The notes under the pieces were generated by a model. It made no database searches, had not been told where the DNA came from, and saw nothing but the letters and a program-made list of their open reading frames with translations. A stretch of DNA of 64,000 nt, from the NCBI GenBank assembly GCA_964484675.1, contig CAZAFC010000005.1, forward strand, positions 1-64,000. Direction: 5' to 3'. The position numbers were made by a program, and so were the translations under genes. Source of the stretch: CAZAFC01 sp964484675. GTDB lineage: Bacteria; Patescibacteriota; Saccharimonadia; Saccharimonadales; UBA4665. The first letter of the stretch is position 1. Every line of letters begins with the position of its first letter. This document shows, one piece after another, positions 50,237 through 59,062 of this stretch.

Positions 50237-50866
50237 ATGCAATATCCCGCTCTCAGCCGCGAGCTGCTTCTGATAGCAAAAGAAGATCAGGCCGAACTCC
50301 GCGCCATGCAGGGAAACCTTGCCGCCTTGCCTACCGAGCGAGAGCGCCGACAGTTGCGACAAGAAATTGCCGAACATTGTCATGCCCGGGCAAGCCGCAT
50401 GATGGCTATCCTTGATCGCATTGGCGCCCCCACCATTGCCAAACTCGGCCCTGCAGCCGCCGAAGTCGTGTCGCTGTTTGCGCTTCATTCGTATCTTGAC
50501 GAAATGAAACATGTGCTAGCGCTGTACGAGGCGCAGTTTGCAGAGAACCCGAACAGCATCTACAAGCAAGCTATTCCGCCGCTTGTTGATCGCATCCTGA
50601 TCGCCGAGCAGCGCATACAAAAGTTCGGCACCAATTGGAGTATCGACAAAGACGGTAGGTGGTTTTTGATTCCTGTTGAGGATTTCACACACGTGAATAC
50701 TTTGCGACTGGAGTATGGCCTTGAAGGCCTCAGCAAGCCGCACTGCCTCTCGATCGGTACGGAAGAATGGCCGCTCGGCCGAGGACCGGCTGTCGCCGCC
50801 GATCAAAAAGAGCTGACAGACGAAGAATACCGCGAATATACGAAGCATATGCTACGAACTACCTGA
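50237..50866 (+). CDS. Unrecognised helical protein
   Basis: 209 residues. Charged helices (LSRELLLIAKEDQAELRAMQ, LPTERERRQLRQEIAEHCHARASRMM) are followed by a mixed C-terminal half (LVDRILIAEQRIQKFGTNW, GRWFLIPVEDFTHVNTLRL). No membrane helix or catalytic motif. TATACT at 50225-50230 is six bases before the ATG: leaderless. It is divergent from the kinase gene. Confidence 0.7.
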   Translation: MQYPALSRELLLIAKEDQAELRAMQGNLAALPTERERRQLRQEIAEHCHARASRMMAILDRIGAPTIAKLGPAAAEVVSLFALHSYLDEMKHVLALYEAQFAENPNSIYKQAIPPLVDRILIAEQRIQKFGTNWSIDKDGRWFLIPVEDFTHVNTLRLEYGLEGLSKPHCLSIGTEEWPLGRGPAVAADQKELTDEEYREYTKHMLRTT

Positions 50867-50909
50867 CGGCTGATGCCACGCCAGCACTTTTCGGGATGCC
50901 TAACGCGGT

Positions 50910-52187
50910 CTATTTGAGGTAGTCGTGGAGCTTTTTGGCGTCTTTGTGTTTGCGGAGTTTGGCGAGCGCTTTGGCTTCGATCTGGCGGATGCGTTCGCGC
51001 GTGACGCTGAATTCCTGACCAACTTCTTCGAGCGTATGCTGTTTGCCGTCCTCGAGGCCAAATCGCAGCTTCAGAATCTTCTGCTCACGCTCGGTCAGCG
51101 CGCCAAGCATACCCTGCACTTGCTCCTTGAGCAGCTGGTTGGTCGCCAGCTCCTCAGGGCGAGCGGTGTCTTCGTCCTCAATAAAGTCCGCCAGCACCGA
51201 CTCTTCTTCGTCGTCGCGGATCGAGGCGTCGAGCGACGAAATGTCCTGCTTGATCTTCATGATGTGCTCAACTTTGTCCACCTCGAGGTCCATCGCTTGG
51301 GCGATTTCTTCGTTGGTCGGCTCGCGGTTGAGTTCCTGTGTCAGGCGGCGCTGTGTGCGCAGCAGCTTGTTGATCGTCTCGACCATGTGCACCGGGATGC
51401 GAATGGTGCGGGCCTGGTCGGCGATGGCGCGCGTGATTGCCTGGCGAATCCACCACGTCGCGTAGGTGCTGAATTTAAAGCCTTTCTCGGGGTCAAATTT
51501 CTCGACCGCCCGCAAAAGCCCGGTGTTGCCTTCCTGGATCAGGTCGAGCAAATCAAGCCCACGGCCCACGTACCGCTTGGCGATCGACACCACCAGGCGC
51601 ATGTTCGCCTCGGCCATTTTGTCCTTCGGAATGCTGAGCGTTTTGGCCTTGGCCTCAAGCCGGTGATACTCCTGCTTGTCTTTGGCTGGCAGCTCGCTCA
51701 GCGGCGTTTCGCCGTTCTGGATTTCTTTGATTTTGACATTTATTTCGTCGAGCGGCGCTTGATTGGCGACGATTTCTTTGGCCAGTTTCAGCTCCTCTTC
51801 GGCATTGAGCAGCGGGATTTTGCCGATTTCGCGCAAGTACAAACGCACCGAGTCGTCGGCGATGTCATCGAGATAATTCTGATCTTCGGGGATAATTTCT
51901 TCGCCGTCTTCGCCCACCCACTCGTCGCTAAATTCAGGCTCGTCGGCGCTCGCAGCCACCACTTGCAAGCCAGCGTCGGCCAGCTGCGTGTAGAGCTTGT
52001 CGAGCTCATCGGCGTTTTCGGAAGTATCCGGAATCGCAGCCGTAATGTCTTTTTGGTCGATCTTGCCGTCTTTTTTGGCTTGCGCGAAAAGTTGATTACG
52101 AACTTGCTCGGGCGCGGCGGCCTGCTCTGGCGCGGCGCTCGCGTCTACGGCAACTGGCGCGGCGGTTTTCTTCTTTGACTGTGGCAT
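50910..52187 (-). CDS. rpoD: Primary sigma factor
   Basis: 425 residues: an acidic N-terminal part with Ala/Glu stretches (1-130), region 1.2 (DDSVRLYLREIGKIPLL), region 2 (NLRLVVSIAKRYVGRGLDLLDLIQEGN, KFSTYATWWIRQAI), region 3, and region 4 (LTEREQKILKLRFGLEDGKQHTLE, VTRERIRQIEAKAL). The presence of standard regions 2.4 and 4.2 fits the TTGNNN/TATAAT promoters seen here. AAAGGAGG precedes the ATG, four bases after dnaG. Confidence 0.97.
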   Translation of the reverse strand: MPQSKKKTAAPVAVDASAAPEQAAAPEQVRNQLFAQAKKDGKIDQKDITAAIPDTSENADELDKLYTQLADAGLQVVAASADEPEFSDEWVGEDGEEIIPEDQNYLDDIADDSVRLYLREIGKIPLLNAEEELKLAKEIVANQAPLDEINVKIKEIQNGETPLSELPAKDKQEYHRLEAKAKTLSIPKDKMAEANMRLVVSIAKRYVGRGLDLLDLIQEGNTGLLRAVEKFDPEKGFKFSTYATWWIRQAITRAIADQARTIRIPVHMVETINKLLRTQRRLTQELNREPTNEEIAQAMDLEVDKVEHIMKIKQDISSLDASIRDDEEESVLADFIEDEDTARPEELATNQLLKEQVQGMLGALTEREQKILKLRFGLEDGKQHTLEEVGQEFSVTRERIRQIEAKALAKLRKHKDAKKLHDYLK

Positions 52188-52191
52188 AATG

Positions 52192-53976
52192 TTAGGCTCC
52201 TCCTTTATGCGATTTGAGTAATGCGTCGAGCTCGGCGGCCTTCGTCAGTAAGTGTCTCATCTGGGAATCGTCGGCGGTCGCCAGCTCGTGTGCGATCTGT
52301 TGTTTTTGCGTTTTGACATATTGATCTATCAAGTGAGCCTGCAATCGAGCCGCTTCGTACTGAAGTTCGGTAATCTCGAGACCCTGATAGAGTTCTTCAT
52401 ACAGTAATGACAGAATTTTAACATAATCCGCGATCGGCCGCAATTCGTCAGCCTGCGCTGGCTGACCGGCAAAGTCCGGGTGCACCTGCAAAAAGCTGAG
52501 CAGTGTCTGCGAATCATTGCCGCGCAGCATGTCCGGTATGATCGCCGCCATGCTTGGGCGCAGGGGCGGCTGGAGCAGCGCAAGCGCCAGCAAGTGATTC
52601 TGCGTGCGTGCATATTCGGCGTCAGCTTTGGGCGTCGGCTGCGGCGGGTGCGCCGGCTTTTTGAGCGGACGGGTTTTTGGCTCAGCGGCAGCCTGGCCTT
52701 TGAGCTTGGAGAGCAACGCCTCGCGGCTCACGCCGATCAGCTTGCCTACTTCACTCAAATAATGCTCCTGCTCGACCTGATCTTGCAGGCCGCGCACCAC
52801 TTGCAAAATCACGTCGCTAAACTCGCGCTTGCCCTGCGCGCTCTTGAGGTCAAGCAGTCCAGCGTAGCGCGTCATCAGCCAATCGAGCGCGTACTTGGGC
52901 TCAGCGATGGCCGCTTGCCACAGCGCCGGGTCTTGCTTGATGAGTTCGTCCGGGTCTTTGCCGCTCGGAATCGTGATGATGCTCAGAGAAACTTTCACGC
53001 GGCTGGCGATTGGAATTGCCCGCTCGGTGGCGTTCATGCCGGCTTTGTCAGCGTCGAAGCTCAGTCGAATGTCGCCGGTGAATCGCCCCAGCGCTTTGAG
53101 CTGAAACTCGGTGAGTGCGGTGCCAGCCGTGGCGACCACCTGGCGCACGCCGGCTTGGTGGCTGGCAATGACATCGAGATTACCCTCGGCGATCACCACG
53201 AACTTTGTTTTGCGGATCGCTTCTTTGGCAAAGTGCAGCCCGAACACATGCCGCGATTTGTCGTACAACGGCGTTTGCGGCGTGTTGATGTACTTGGGCG
53301 CGTTAGGGTCGTCGGCCAGCAATCGCGCCGTGAAACCGATCACCCGCCCCTGTGCATCACACAGCGGAATCATCAGCCGCCCGCGGAACATGTCACCCGT
53401 GCCTCGGTAGCGTTGCGTGGTTAGCCCGGCAAGTTTGAGTTCCGCCTCGGTGAAGCCCTTATTTTTGAGAAACGTCGTGAGCGCGCTGCCGGTGTTGGGG
53501 CTGTAGCCCAGCCGCCACTCGAGCGCCGTTTGCTTGCTGAATTGGCGCTTTTTGAGCACGTACTCAAGCGCGGTTCGATTGCGTGCAAAATGCGCCTGGT
53601 AAAATTTCGTCGCCAAATCCAGCGCCGCATACAGCCGCTCCTTACTCTGGCCGCGCGCTGTCGAACCGCTCGCACCCGTGCCGCCTTTCGGCCGAAATTG
53701 CTCGAGGTCCACGCCAGCCTTGCGTGCCAGCAACTGCAAAGCTTCCTTGAAATCCAGCCCCTCCATTTCCATCACGAAGCTGAACATGTTGCCGCCCTTG
53801 CCACTGCTGAAGTCATGCCAAATCTGCTTCTCCGGGCTCACCATGAAGCTCGGCGATTTCTCATTGCTGAACGGGCTCAGGCCTTTCCAGTTGCGGCCCG
53901 AACGCTTCAGCTGCACGTACTCGGCAATCACATCCTCGATGTTCAGCCGGCTCTTAATTTCCTCAACAGCGTCCAT
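52192..53976 (-). CDS. dnaG: DNA primase without zinc ligands
   Basis: 594 residues. The N-terminal domain keeps the DnaG zinc-ribbon framework (NWKGLSPFSNEKSPSF, IWHDFSSGKGG), but C34, H37, C55 and C58 of the CHC2 motif are S, S, D and S. The TOPRIM core is intact (FVVIAEGNLDVIASHQAG, DIRLSFDADKAGMNA), as is the RNA polymerase domain (YRGTGDMFRGRLMIPL). C-terminal helicase-binding part present. An earlier ATG would add 39 unlikely residues; TATACT at 53986-53991, nine bases upstream, supports 53976. It heads the dnaG-rpoD operon. Confidence 0.95.
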   Translation of the reverse strand: MDAVEEIKSRLNIEDVIAEYVQLKRSGRNWKGLSPFSNEKSPSFMVSPEKQIWHDFSSGKGGNMFSFVMEMEGLDFKEALQLLARKAGVDLEQFRPKGGTGASGSTARGQSKERLYAALDLATKFYQAHFARNRTALEYVLKKRQFSKQTALEWRLGYSPNTGSALTTFLKNKGFTEAELKLAGLTTQRYRGTGDMFRGRLMIPLCDAQGRVIGFTARLLADDPNAPKYINTPQTPLYDKSRHVFGLHFAKEAIRKTKFVVIAEGNLDVIASHQAGVRQVVATAGTALTEFQLKALGRFTGDIRLSFDADKAGMNATERAIPIASRVKVSLSIITIPSGKDPDELIKQDPALWQAAIAEPKYALDWLMTRYAGLLDLKSAQGKREFSDVILQVVRGLQDQVEQEHYLSEVGKLIGVSREALLSKLKGQAAAEPKTRPLKKPAHPPQPTPKADAEYARTQNHLLALALLQPPLRPSMAAIIPDMLRGNDSQTLLSFLQVHPDFAGQPAQADELRPIADYVKILSLLYEELYQGLEITELQYEAARLQAHLIDQYVKTQKQQIAHELATADDSQMRHLLTKAAELDALLKSHKGGA

Positions 53977-54128
53977 TATTATATGAGTATACGCTGTTTC
54001 GCCTCTGTTCGGTAGTAGTAGCGGGCGCGGATTATTCTCGGCAAAACTTTTACGCCGCAGAGGGAGTCCGAATAAGACATTGATCCTTGTCACAAAAACG
54101 AGTCTATGGTATATGATACAATAATCGT

Positions 54129-54677
54129 ATGGAAGACCCCAATCTAGATAACATTCTCGACAATTATAAAGGAGTGGTGCCGGTGCCGCTGGTTGACATT
54201 GTGCGAGATCTTGGGATAAAACTATTTCTCACGAAGCGGTTCAAAGATTCAAAGTCGGGCGAGATTGTCAAAGAAAATGGCACGTACGCGATTTATCTGA
54301 ACGCCAATCACCCCTACACACGCAATCGTTTTACGCTGGCGCACGAGCTGGCGCACTACACGTTCGACCGCGATTTTCTTGATGCCGAACAAGAAATCGA
54401 AGATTTTGCGGGCAAAACGTTCTCGATTCCTTCATTGCAGCGCACCAAAAGCGACCACGACGCGCGCGAGCTCAAGGCCGATCAATTTGCGGCCGAACTG
54501 TTGATGCCAGAAGCAGAATTCGTACGGGTGTGGGACCAAAAAGGAACGATCCAGGAGGTGGCCAACTTCTTCGAAGTGTCGCCCAAAGCTGCCGAAATTC
54601 GGGCGCGGGTCATCCAAGAAAAACGACTAAGAGCAGCCCATGATGCGTCCGTTCCACCACGCAAACAATCCGCATGA
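54129..54677 (+). CDS. ImmA/IrrE-family metallopeptidase
   Basis: 182 residues. Zinc motif RFTLAHELAHYTFDRD (HExxH) and downstream Glu in ELKADQFAAELLMP. This family cleaves repressors in response to signals (IrrE, ImmA), usually with an XRE-type partner; no such partner lies next to it. TACAAT at 54117-54122, six bases before the ATG: leaderless. Confidence 0.88.
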   Translation: MEDPNLDNILDNYKGVVPVPLVDIVRDLGIKLFLTKRFKDSKSGEIVKENGTYAIYLNANHPYTRNRFTLAHELAHYTFDRDFLDAEQEIEDFAGKTFSIPSLQRTKSDHDARELKADQFAAELLMPEAEFVRVWDQKGTIQEVANFFEVSPKAAEIRARVIQEKRLRAAHDASVPPRKQSA

Positions 54678-54963
54678 CGACGTGCCGGTGTTTAATGCCG
54701 GCGATCTCAAGAAAAACCGCGCGCTCGACAACTATCGCAATAACAAAAAAGTTGCCGACCCAATGTTTGATTTCATTGGACTAGCAATTCGCTTGCTGCC
54801 GTTTTTCTGCCTGTTCGCTATCGGCTTTTTGATTTACTACTACCTCTGGAGTCCGCACAAAGATTTGCCGGCGATGGCGGCGATTTGCACCAACGTGCTC
54901 GTGTATGTCGCCGGTATCGTGACCTCAGCAATGAACGAAGCGCGCAGAAACCGCAACGATTAA
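54640..54963 (+). CDS. Small membrane protein
   Basis: 107 residues with two membrane helices (about 45-67, IGLAIRLLPFFCLFAIGFLIYYY; 80-97, AAICTNVLVYVAGIV) and charged ends. It overlaps the end of the ImmA/IrrE gene by 38 bases, so both are on one mRNA. Function unknown; a membrane target or partner of the peptidase is conceivable. Confidence 0.65.
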   Translation: MMRPFHHANNPHDDVPVFNAGDLKKNRALDNYRNNKKVADPMFDFIGLAIRLLPFFCLFAIGFLIYYYLWSPHKDLPAMAAICTNVLVYVAGIVTSAMNEARRNRND

Positions 54964-54970
54964 ACCGCCT

Positions 54971-55048
54971 GAAGGAGCCCCAGAGGCCAAAGCGCTGGCG
55001 CCTAGCCAGGCGACCGCAAAAAAGCTGGCGCAAACACGCTCCTTTTTT
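54971..55048 (+). terminator. Branched terminator after the ImmA/IrrE operon
   Basis: AAGGAGC (54972-54978) pairs with GCTCCTT (55038-55044), followed by a T run (55043-55048). An inner hairpin CGCCT-AGCC-AGGCG lies within the long loop. Confidence 0.6.
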
Positions 55049-55063
55049 GGGCATTTCAAACAT

Positions 55064-55078
55064 AAGCACAGTGTGCTT
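55064..55078 (+). promoter_or_regulatory. Palindrome overlapping a promoter, operator candidate
   Basis: AAGCACA-G-TGTGCTT, a perfect 7-bp palindrome, overlaps TTAAAT (55077-55082), which ends six bases before the ATG at 55089. A dimeric repressor bound here would block the promoter. Confidence 0.45.
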
Positions 55079-55088
55079 AAATAGCAGC

Positions 55089-55730
55089 ATGTATCCGGAC
55101 AATGCGAACGGTGGCGGCAACCCCTACGACTTTATTATGAACGCAGGCAATGCGCCCAAAAAGAAGCCGCTGGGAACGATTGTGCCCAGCAATAATCCGT
55201 TTGTGATGCGCATTGTGGTGCTCGTCGGCGGGGCTGTGGCGCTCATGATCGTGGTGGCTATCGTTGTAAGTTTGCTGAGCAGAGGCGGCCTCAACACCGT
55301 GCCGCTGGTGGGCATGACACAAACGCAGGCCGAGCTGGTGCGTGTCGCCACGGGCGCAACGAGCAGCGCCACTCAGCAAAGCACCAAAAATCTCGCCATC
55401 AATGTCCAGCTCGATGTCACAACCCAACAGCAACAATTGCTCAAATATCTGAGCGCGCACGGGCGCACTGTGAATAGCAAAGAGCTCGCCCTCAAATTGA
55501 ACACCAACACCGACCTCCAGCTCACCAACGCCAAAGCGCAGAGCACGTACGACCAGGTCTTCGCGCAGCTCATGCAAACGGGGCTGCAATCATACGCAAA
55601 CACCATCAAGCAAACGTACACCGCCACCTCGGCCACTTCCGAGCGAGTGCTGCTGAGCACGTTTTACACGCAAACGCAGCTGCTGCTGAGCGAAGTTCCC
55701 ACGCAAGCCAATCTGAACACCAGCAATTAG
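55089..55730 (+). CDS. Membrane-anchored protein with coiled outer domain
   Basis: 213 residues, not recognised. A cytoplasmic Gly/Asn/Pro N-terminus (1-40), one membrane helix (about 42-65, MRIVVLVGGAVALMIVVAIVV), then a long helical Gln/Thr-rich domain (90-205). No cysteine or enzyme motif. The ATG at 55089 fits the promoter box described; an upstream reading runs through the preceding terminator. Confidence 0.7.
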   Translation: MYPDNANGGGNPYDFIMNAGNAPKKKPLGTIVPSNNPFVMRIVVLVGGAVALMIVVAIVVSLLSRGGLNTVPLVGMTQTQAELVRVATGATSSATQQSTKNLAINVQLDVTTQQQQLLKYLSAHGRTVNSKELALKLNTNTDLQLTNAKAQSTYDQVFAQLMQTGLQSYANTIKQTYTATSATSERVLLSTFYTQTQLLLSEVPTQANLNTSN

Positions 55731-55770
55731 CCCGTTCTCTTTCGGCCTCAGGCAAGTTATAATGAACAGC

Positions 55771-56334
55771 ATGATTGACAAGCATGCAATTCCCACAAAG
55801 CTGTTATGGGTTGACCTGGAAATGACCGGCCTCGACCCGCAAAAAGATGTTCTTCTCGAGGTGGCGGCCGAAATTACCGACTTCAATTTCAAGACGCTCG
55901 CCAGCTACGAAGCGCGCATCCAGCAAAAACGTAGCGTCGTGGTGGATCGCATGCAGAAAAATATTTGGTGGAAGGACTTCCCCGCCAATCGCGACGAGTT
56001 TCTCGACAAGCTGAGCACCGCCAAGCCGCTTGCCGAGGTTGAGCAGGATTTGGTGGCGCTGGTGTCGGCACAATTTGGCGATGAGCCGGCGATTTTGGCG
56101 GGCAATTCCATTCACAACGATCGCAATTTCATTAAATTTTGGTGGCCGGCGCTCGATCTCAAACTGCACTATCGCATGCTCGATGTCAGCGCGCTCAAGG
56201 TGTTCATGCAAGGCAAATACGGCGTGGAATTTGAGAAAAAAGAAATCCACCGCGCTTTCGACGACATTCAGGCGTCGATCGCCGAATGGCACTACTACCT
56301 CGAGTGGCTGCAAAAACACGGAGGCAAACGCTGA
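55771..56334 (+). CDS. orn: Oligoribonuclease
   Basis: 187 residues, DEDDh exonuclease that degrades 2-5 nt RNA: WVDLEMTGLDPQKD, NSIHNDRNFI, HRAFDDIQASI. Essential in E. coli and the natural last step after PNPase and RNase J, both encoded here. TATAAT (55758-55763) lies seven bases before the ATG at 55771; the ATG at 55762 falls inside that box and is rejected. Confidence 0.95.
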   Translation: MIDKHAIPTKLLWVDLEMTGLDPQKDVLLEVAAEITDFNFKTLASYEARIQQKRSVVVDRMQKNIWWKDFPANRDEFLDKLSTAKPLAEVEQDLVALVSAQFGDEPAILAGNSIHNDRNFIKFWWPALDLKLHYRMLDVSALKVFMQGKYGVEFEKKEIHRAFDDIQASIAEWHYYLEWLQKHGGKR

Positions 56335-56996
56335 TGCCGCTACGCGTTCTTATTTTTGACCTGGACGGCACACTGTTCGACACGCGCGACATGATTTACG
56401 CGCAGTGGGCCGCCGTTCTCGAGAAACACGGCGGCGCGCCACACACGCGCAAAGAAGTGCTCGCCAAAGTGTATGGGCCATTCCACGAAATTATCGCGCG
56501 GATTCTGAACACCGAAGACCCCGAGCTAATCGCCGAAGCCATGAGCTCGTTCCAGGAAATTCGCACGCAGGTCGAGCATCTGTTCAAGCTGTACGACGGC
56601 GTACATGACACGCTCCAGGCGCTCCAGGGTCGTGGCTTTCGGCTGGCTGCCTACACCGGCTCTGACAAGCGAGCCCTTGAGGTACTCGAAGAGCAAAACA
56701 TGCGCGCATTTTTCGAACAAGTCGTGACAGCCGAAGATGTTACCAAGCACAAGCCCGACCCGGAAGGTGTGCAGCTTATCCTGGACCGCTTGGGCGTCAA
56801 GGCCAGCGAGACCGCGATGATCGGCGACGCGCCCGCCGAAATCCACATGGCCAAGCGCGCGCAGCTCGGGCTGTCAGTGGGTATGACACACGGGCTCAGC
56901 ACGCGCGCCGCGCTGGCAGCCGAACAGCCAGACGCCATTCTTGACGACCTCCCGAGCTTGCTGCACATACCCGCGCTTATTGGAGCCGCCGCCTAA
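56334..56996 (+). CDS. HAD-family phosphatase (Gph-like)
   Basis: 220 residues with all HAD motifs: VLIFDLDGTLFDT, YTGSDK, KHKPDPEGVQL, MIGDAPAEIHMA. Close to phosphoglycolate phosphatase and PPase-type IA enzymes; substrate not certain. The start overlaps the orn stop (TGATG) and GGAGG lies ten bases upstream. Confidence 0.88.
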   Translation: MPLRVLIFDLDGTLFDTRDMIYAQWAAVLEKHGGAPHTRKEVLAKVYGPFHEIIARILNTEDPELIAEAMSSFQEIRTQVEHLFKLYDGVHDTLQALQGRGFRLAAYTGSDKRALEVLEEQNMRAFFEQVVTAEDVTKHKPDPEGVQLILDRLGVKASETAMIGDAPAEIHMAKRAQLGLSVGMTHGLSTRAALAAEQPDAILDDLPSLLHIPALIGAAA

Positions 56997-57322
56997 TGGA
57001 AATGGACCACAAAACGGTCGAAGAATATCTGCTCAGCATGCCGAATGCTCGGCTCGATTATCCGTTTGGCAAAGACGTGGCAGTGTATAAAATCGGCGAG
57101 CACATGTTTGCGCTCATCAGCGAAGACAGCAAACCGCTCCGGCTCAGTCTCAAGTGCGACCCTCAGCTTGCGCGACTGCTGCGCGAAAAGTACGAAACTG
57201 TCATGCCCGGCTACCACCTCAATAAAAAGCATTGGAACACTATCGTGCTGAGCGGCCAGCTGCCATGGGACGAGGTTCAGGGCCTCATCCGCCATTCGTA
57301 CGAGCTGGTGGCACAGGAGTAG
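56996..57322 (+). CDS. MmcQ/YjbR family protein
   Basis: 108 residues, matching the MmcQ/YjbR double-wing fold: YLLSMPNARLDYPFGKDVAVYKI, FALIS, LRLSLKCDP, MPGYHLNKKHWNTIVL, ELVAQ. The family is linked to DNA binding or mitomycin resistance, but its biochemistry is unclear. It shares one base with the HAD gene stop (TAATG). Confidence 0.9.
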   Translation: MEMDHKTVEEYLLSMPNARLDYPFGKDVAVYKIGEHMFALISEDSKPLRLSLKCDPQLARLLREKYETVMPGYHLNKKHWNTIVLSGQLPWDEVQGLIRHSYELVAQE

Positions 57323-57326
57323 CGCA

Positions 57327-57965
57327 ATGGCTTCCCCTGGCTCAGGCGCAAGCACGCCCACCGGCATACTCCAAAACACCCAACAACCTGCAGCGCACCG
57401 TCGCTGGCTCGGGCGCGCCATATTTATACTCGGCTGCGCCATTATCCTCGTGCCGACCGGCTTCGTGGGTTACAATTTTTATACAGCCCATACTAGCTCG
57501 GTTAATTTTACTGAATATGAACCGCGCGTGTTGCCGCCTGGCGTGCACATGCTCGACCATTCAGTCGACGTGTGGCGCGATAATAACGGGCTATTCACCC
57601 ATCACAAAATTCTCACGATCAACCTTAGCGGCGATTCGCACTCACATATTTCCGAGCAAAAAGCCACCGATTTTAGCTACACTTGCGACAATGGCATAGC
57701 CATTAACCAAACGTGCCAGATTGCCGAAACACCGCATCATCAAAAATATAGTATCCTCGCCACGTACTACAACGAGCCCCGACCGGCCGGCGAAGTTTTT
57801 GAGCAATCGGTGACGTTTACACGCGGCAATACGAACATTTCCGTGTTATTCGAGGGCAGCCCAGCACCGCAATACTCACAAGCCACTTGGGATCGCGTGG
57901 TCGATTCGTTCGCCCCCGTGCATTATTCGAACATCACAGTACATCAGTACACGCCCGGCCCTTAA
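57327..57965 (+). CDS. Membrane-anchored extracytoplasmic protein
   Basis: 212 residues, not recognised. A Pro/Thr-rich cytoplasmic tail, one helix (about 30-50, AIFILGCAIILVPTGFVGYNF), and a beta-rich outer domain with two cysteines (YTCDNG and QTCQIA). Last gene of the orn-HAD-YjbR run, four bases after its neighbour, with GGAG upstream. Confidence 0.7.
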   Translation: MASPGSGASTPTGILQNTQQPAAHRRWLGRAIFILGCAIILVPTGFVGYNFYTAHTSSVNFTEYEPRVLPPGVHMLDHSVDVWRDNNGLFTHHKILTINLSGDSHSHISEQKATDFSYTCDNGIAINQTCQIAETPHHQKYSILATYYNEPRPAGEVFEQSVTFTRGNTNISVLFEGSPAPQYSQATWDRVVDSFAPVHYSNITVHQYTPGP

Positions 57966-57984
57966 GCATCTGGCCAAAGCAAAA

Positions 57985-58386
57985 TCAGCGTGAAGATTTT
58001 GGCGTAAACTGAAGGGCAACAGAGTTGATGCAGTAGCGTTGGCCGGTTGGCTGCTCGGGTGCATCAGGAAAAATATGCCCCAGATGGCTGCCGCACGTGC
58101 TGCACGTAACTGCGGTGCGCCGCATGCCATGCGAGGTATCTTCGTGAAATTCCACCGTGCCCGGCTTGGCATCGTAGAAGCTCGGCCAGCCGCAATGTGC
58201 GTCAAACTTTGTACTCGAATCGAACAACACCGTGCCGCAAGCGGCGCAAGCATACGTGCCGTCGTCGAAATTCGCCTCAAGCGCGCCCGAATATGGCGCC
58301 TCGGTGCCCTCTTCGCGCAATACGCGGTATTGCTCCGGTGTCAGCAGCTTTTTCCACTCATCGTCCGTGCGCGCAATCTTGGCCAT
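57985..58386 (-). CDS. msrB: Methionine-R-sulfoxide reductase
   Basis: 133 residues. Zinc cysteines CAAC and CSTC are intact, FDAHCGWPSFYDA and the catalytic Cys in RYCINSVAL are present. Repairs oxidised methionine. AAGGAGGG stands just before the ATG, 14 bases after mscL, so the two probably share a transcript. Confidence 0.96.
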   Translation of the reverse strand: MAKIARTDDEWKKLLTPEQYRVLREEGTEAPYSGALEANFDDGTYACAACGTVLFDSSTKFDAHCGWPSFYDAKPGTVEFHEDTSHGMRRTAVTCSTCGSHLGHIFPDAPEQPTGQRYCINSVALQFTPKSSR

Positions 58387-58400
58387 CCCGCCCTCCTTGG

Positions 58401-58892
58401 TTATTTATTTTGTGGTTTGTCGAGTTTGTCGAGGCTAAACAAGCGAACGATCAGATAAATCACTGCCACCACGAAAAACAGATCGAGCAAAGCATACGCC
58501 ATCGCGCCCCAGCCAAACGCAGCTGCCCGGTGATGAAAATGCAGCGTGAACGTGCGCTCGCTCAGCGCTTTGCCGAAAAGTAGCTGAAATAGCGGGTCGA
58601 TGAAGCTGCTCGACAGCTGCTTGACCACCGACTGCACCTGCGTACCAATGACGAAACCGACTGCCAATCCCACGATCGCCCGTTCGCGGATGAACGCGAT
58701 CAGCCCGCTCATTTGCGTAGTCGGGTCCACCACCGCAGCCACGCGGCGGACGGCTTTTTTCGACACGGCTTGAATATTTTCCTCGACGTCGGCCAACGCA
58801 TCGAGCGCCGAAGCTTGCTCGCGCTGCGCCCGCTTGGCCGCCGCGCGCGCGTTTTGTAAATTCTTTTTCAAAGGTTGTTTCGATTCACTCAT
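58401..58892 (-). CDS. mscL: MscL-type mechanosensitive channel with N-terminal extension
   Basis: 163 residues. The channel core begins near residue 70: IAFIRERAIVGLAVGFVIGTQVQSVVKQLSSSFIDPLFQ (first helix), then an outer loop and a second helix (YALLDLFFVVAVIYLIVRLF). The first ~65 residues are a charged helix rich in Ala/Lys/Arg/Glu not found in E. coli MscL. TATACT at 58902-58907 lies nine bases before the chosen ATG; an ATG directly touching the box (58901) is less likely. Confidence 0.88.
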   Translation of the reverse strand: MSESKQPLKKNLQNARAAAKRAQREQASALDALADVEENIQAVSKKAVRRVAAVVDPTTQMSGLIAFIRERAIVGLAVGFVIGTQVQSVVKQLSSSFIDPLFQLLFGKALSERTFTLHFHHRAAAFGWGAMAYALLDLFFVVAVIYLIVRLFSLDKLDKPQNK

Positions 58893-58938
58893 AACTTTCA
58901 TAGTATATCACGGCACTGAAACTGATCGAATGCAAATG

Positions 58939-58965
58939 CTATCGTTGGCTCAGCCTCGACGATAG
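58939..58965. repeat. Hairpin between mscL and argS
   Basis: CTATCGT (58939-58945) / ACGATAG (58959-58965) with an inner GGCT-CA-GCC. It lies about 100 bases after the argS stop; no T run. The rest of 58893-59062 shows nothing clear. Confidence 0.4.
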
Positions 58966-59062
58966 ACTGACCTGGTGCCTTAAGCCCCAAGTCCGAAGGC
59001 GGAACTGCCTCAGACTGAGTAAGAGACCTCTCAAAAAGCTGCTGCAGCAACCAAACCGCCCA

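Noticed and set aside
50925..52178. 417-codon open frame on the plus strand
   Set aside because: Exact antisense of rpoD, rich in Phe, Val and His, as expected for a shadow of a Lys/Glu/Asp-rich gene.
54885..55089. N-terminal extension of the membrane protein at 55089 back to 54885
   Set aside because: It would be read through the preceding gene and a terminator, and gives an Arg-rich stretch unlike a real protein.
56330..56336. Recoded UGA (glycine) genetic code
   Set aside because: Several genes end in TGA with tight overlaps to the next start (TGATG, ATGA), and reading through would merge unrelated proteins.
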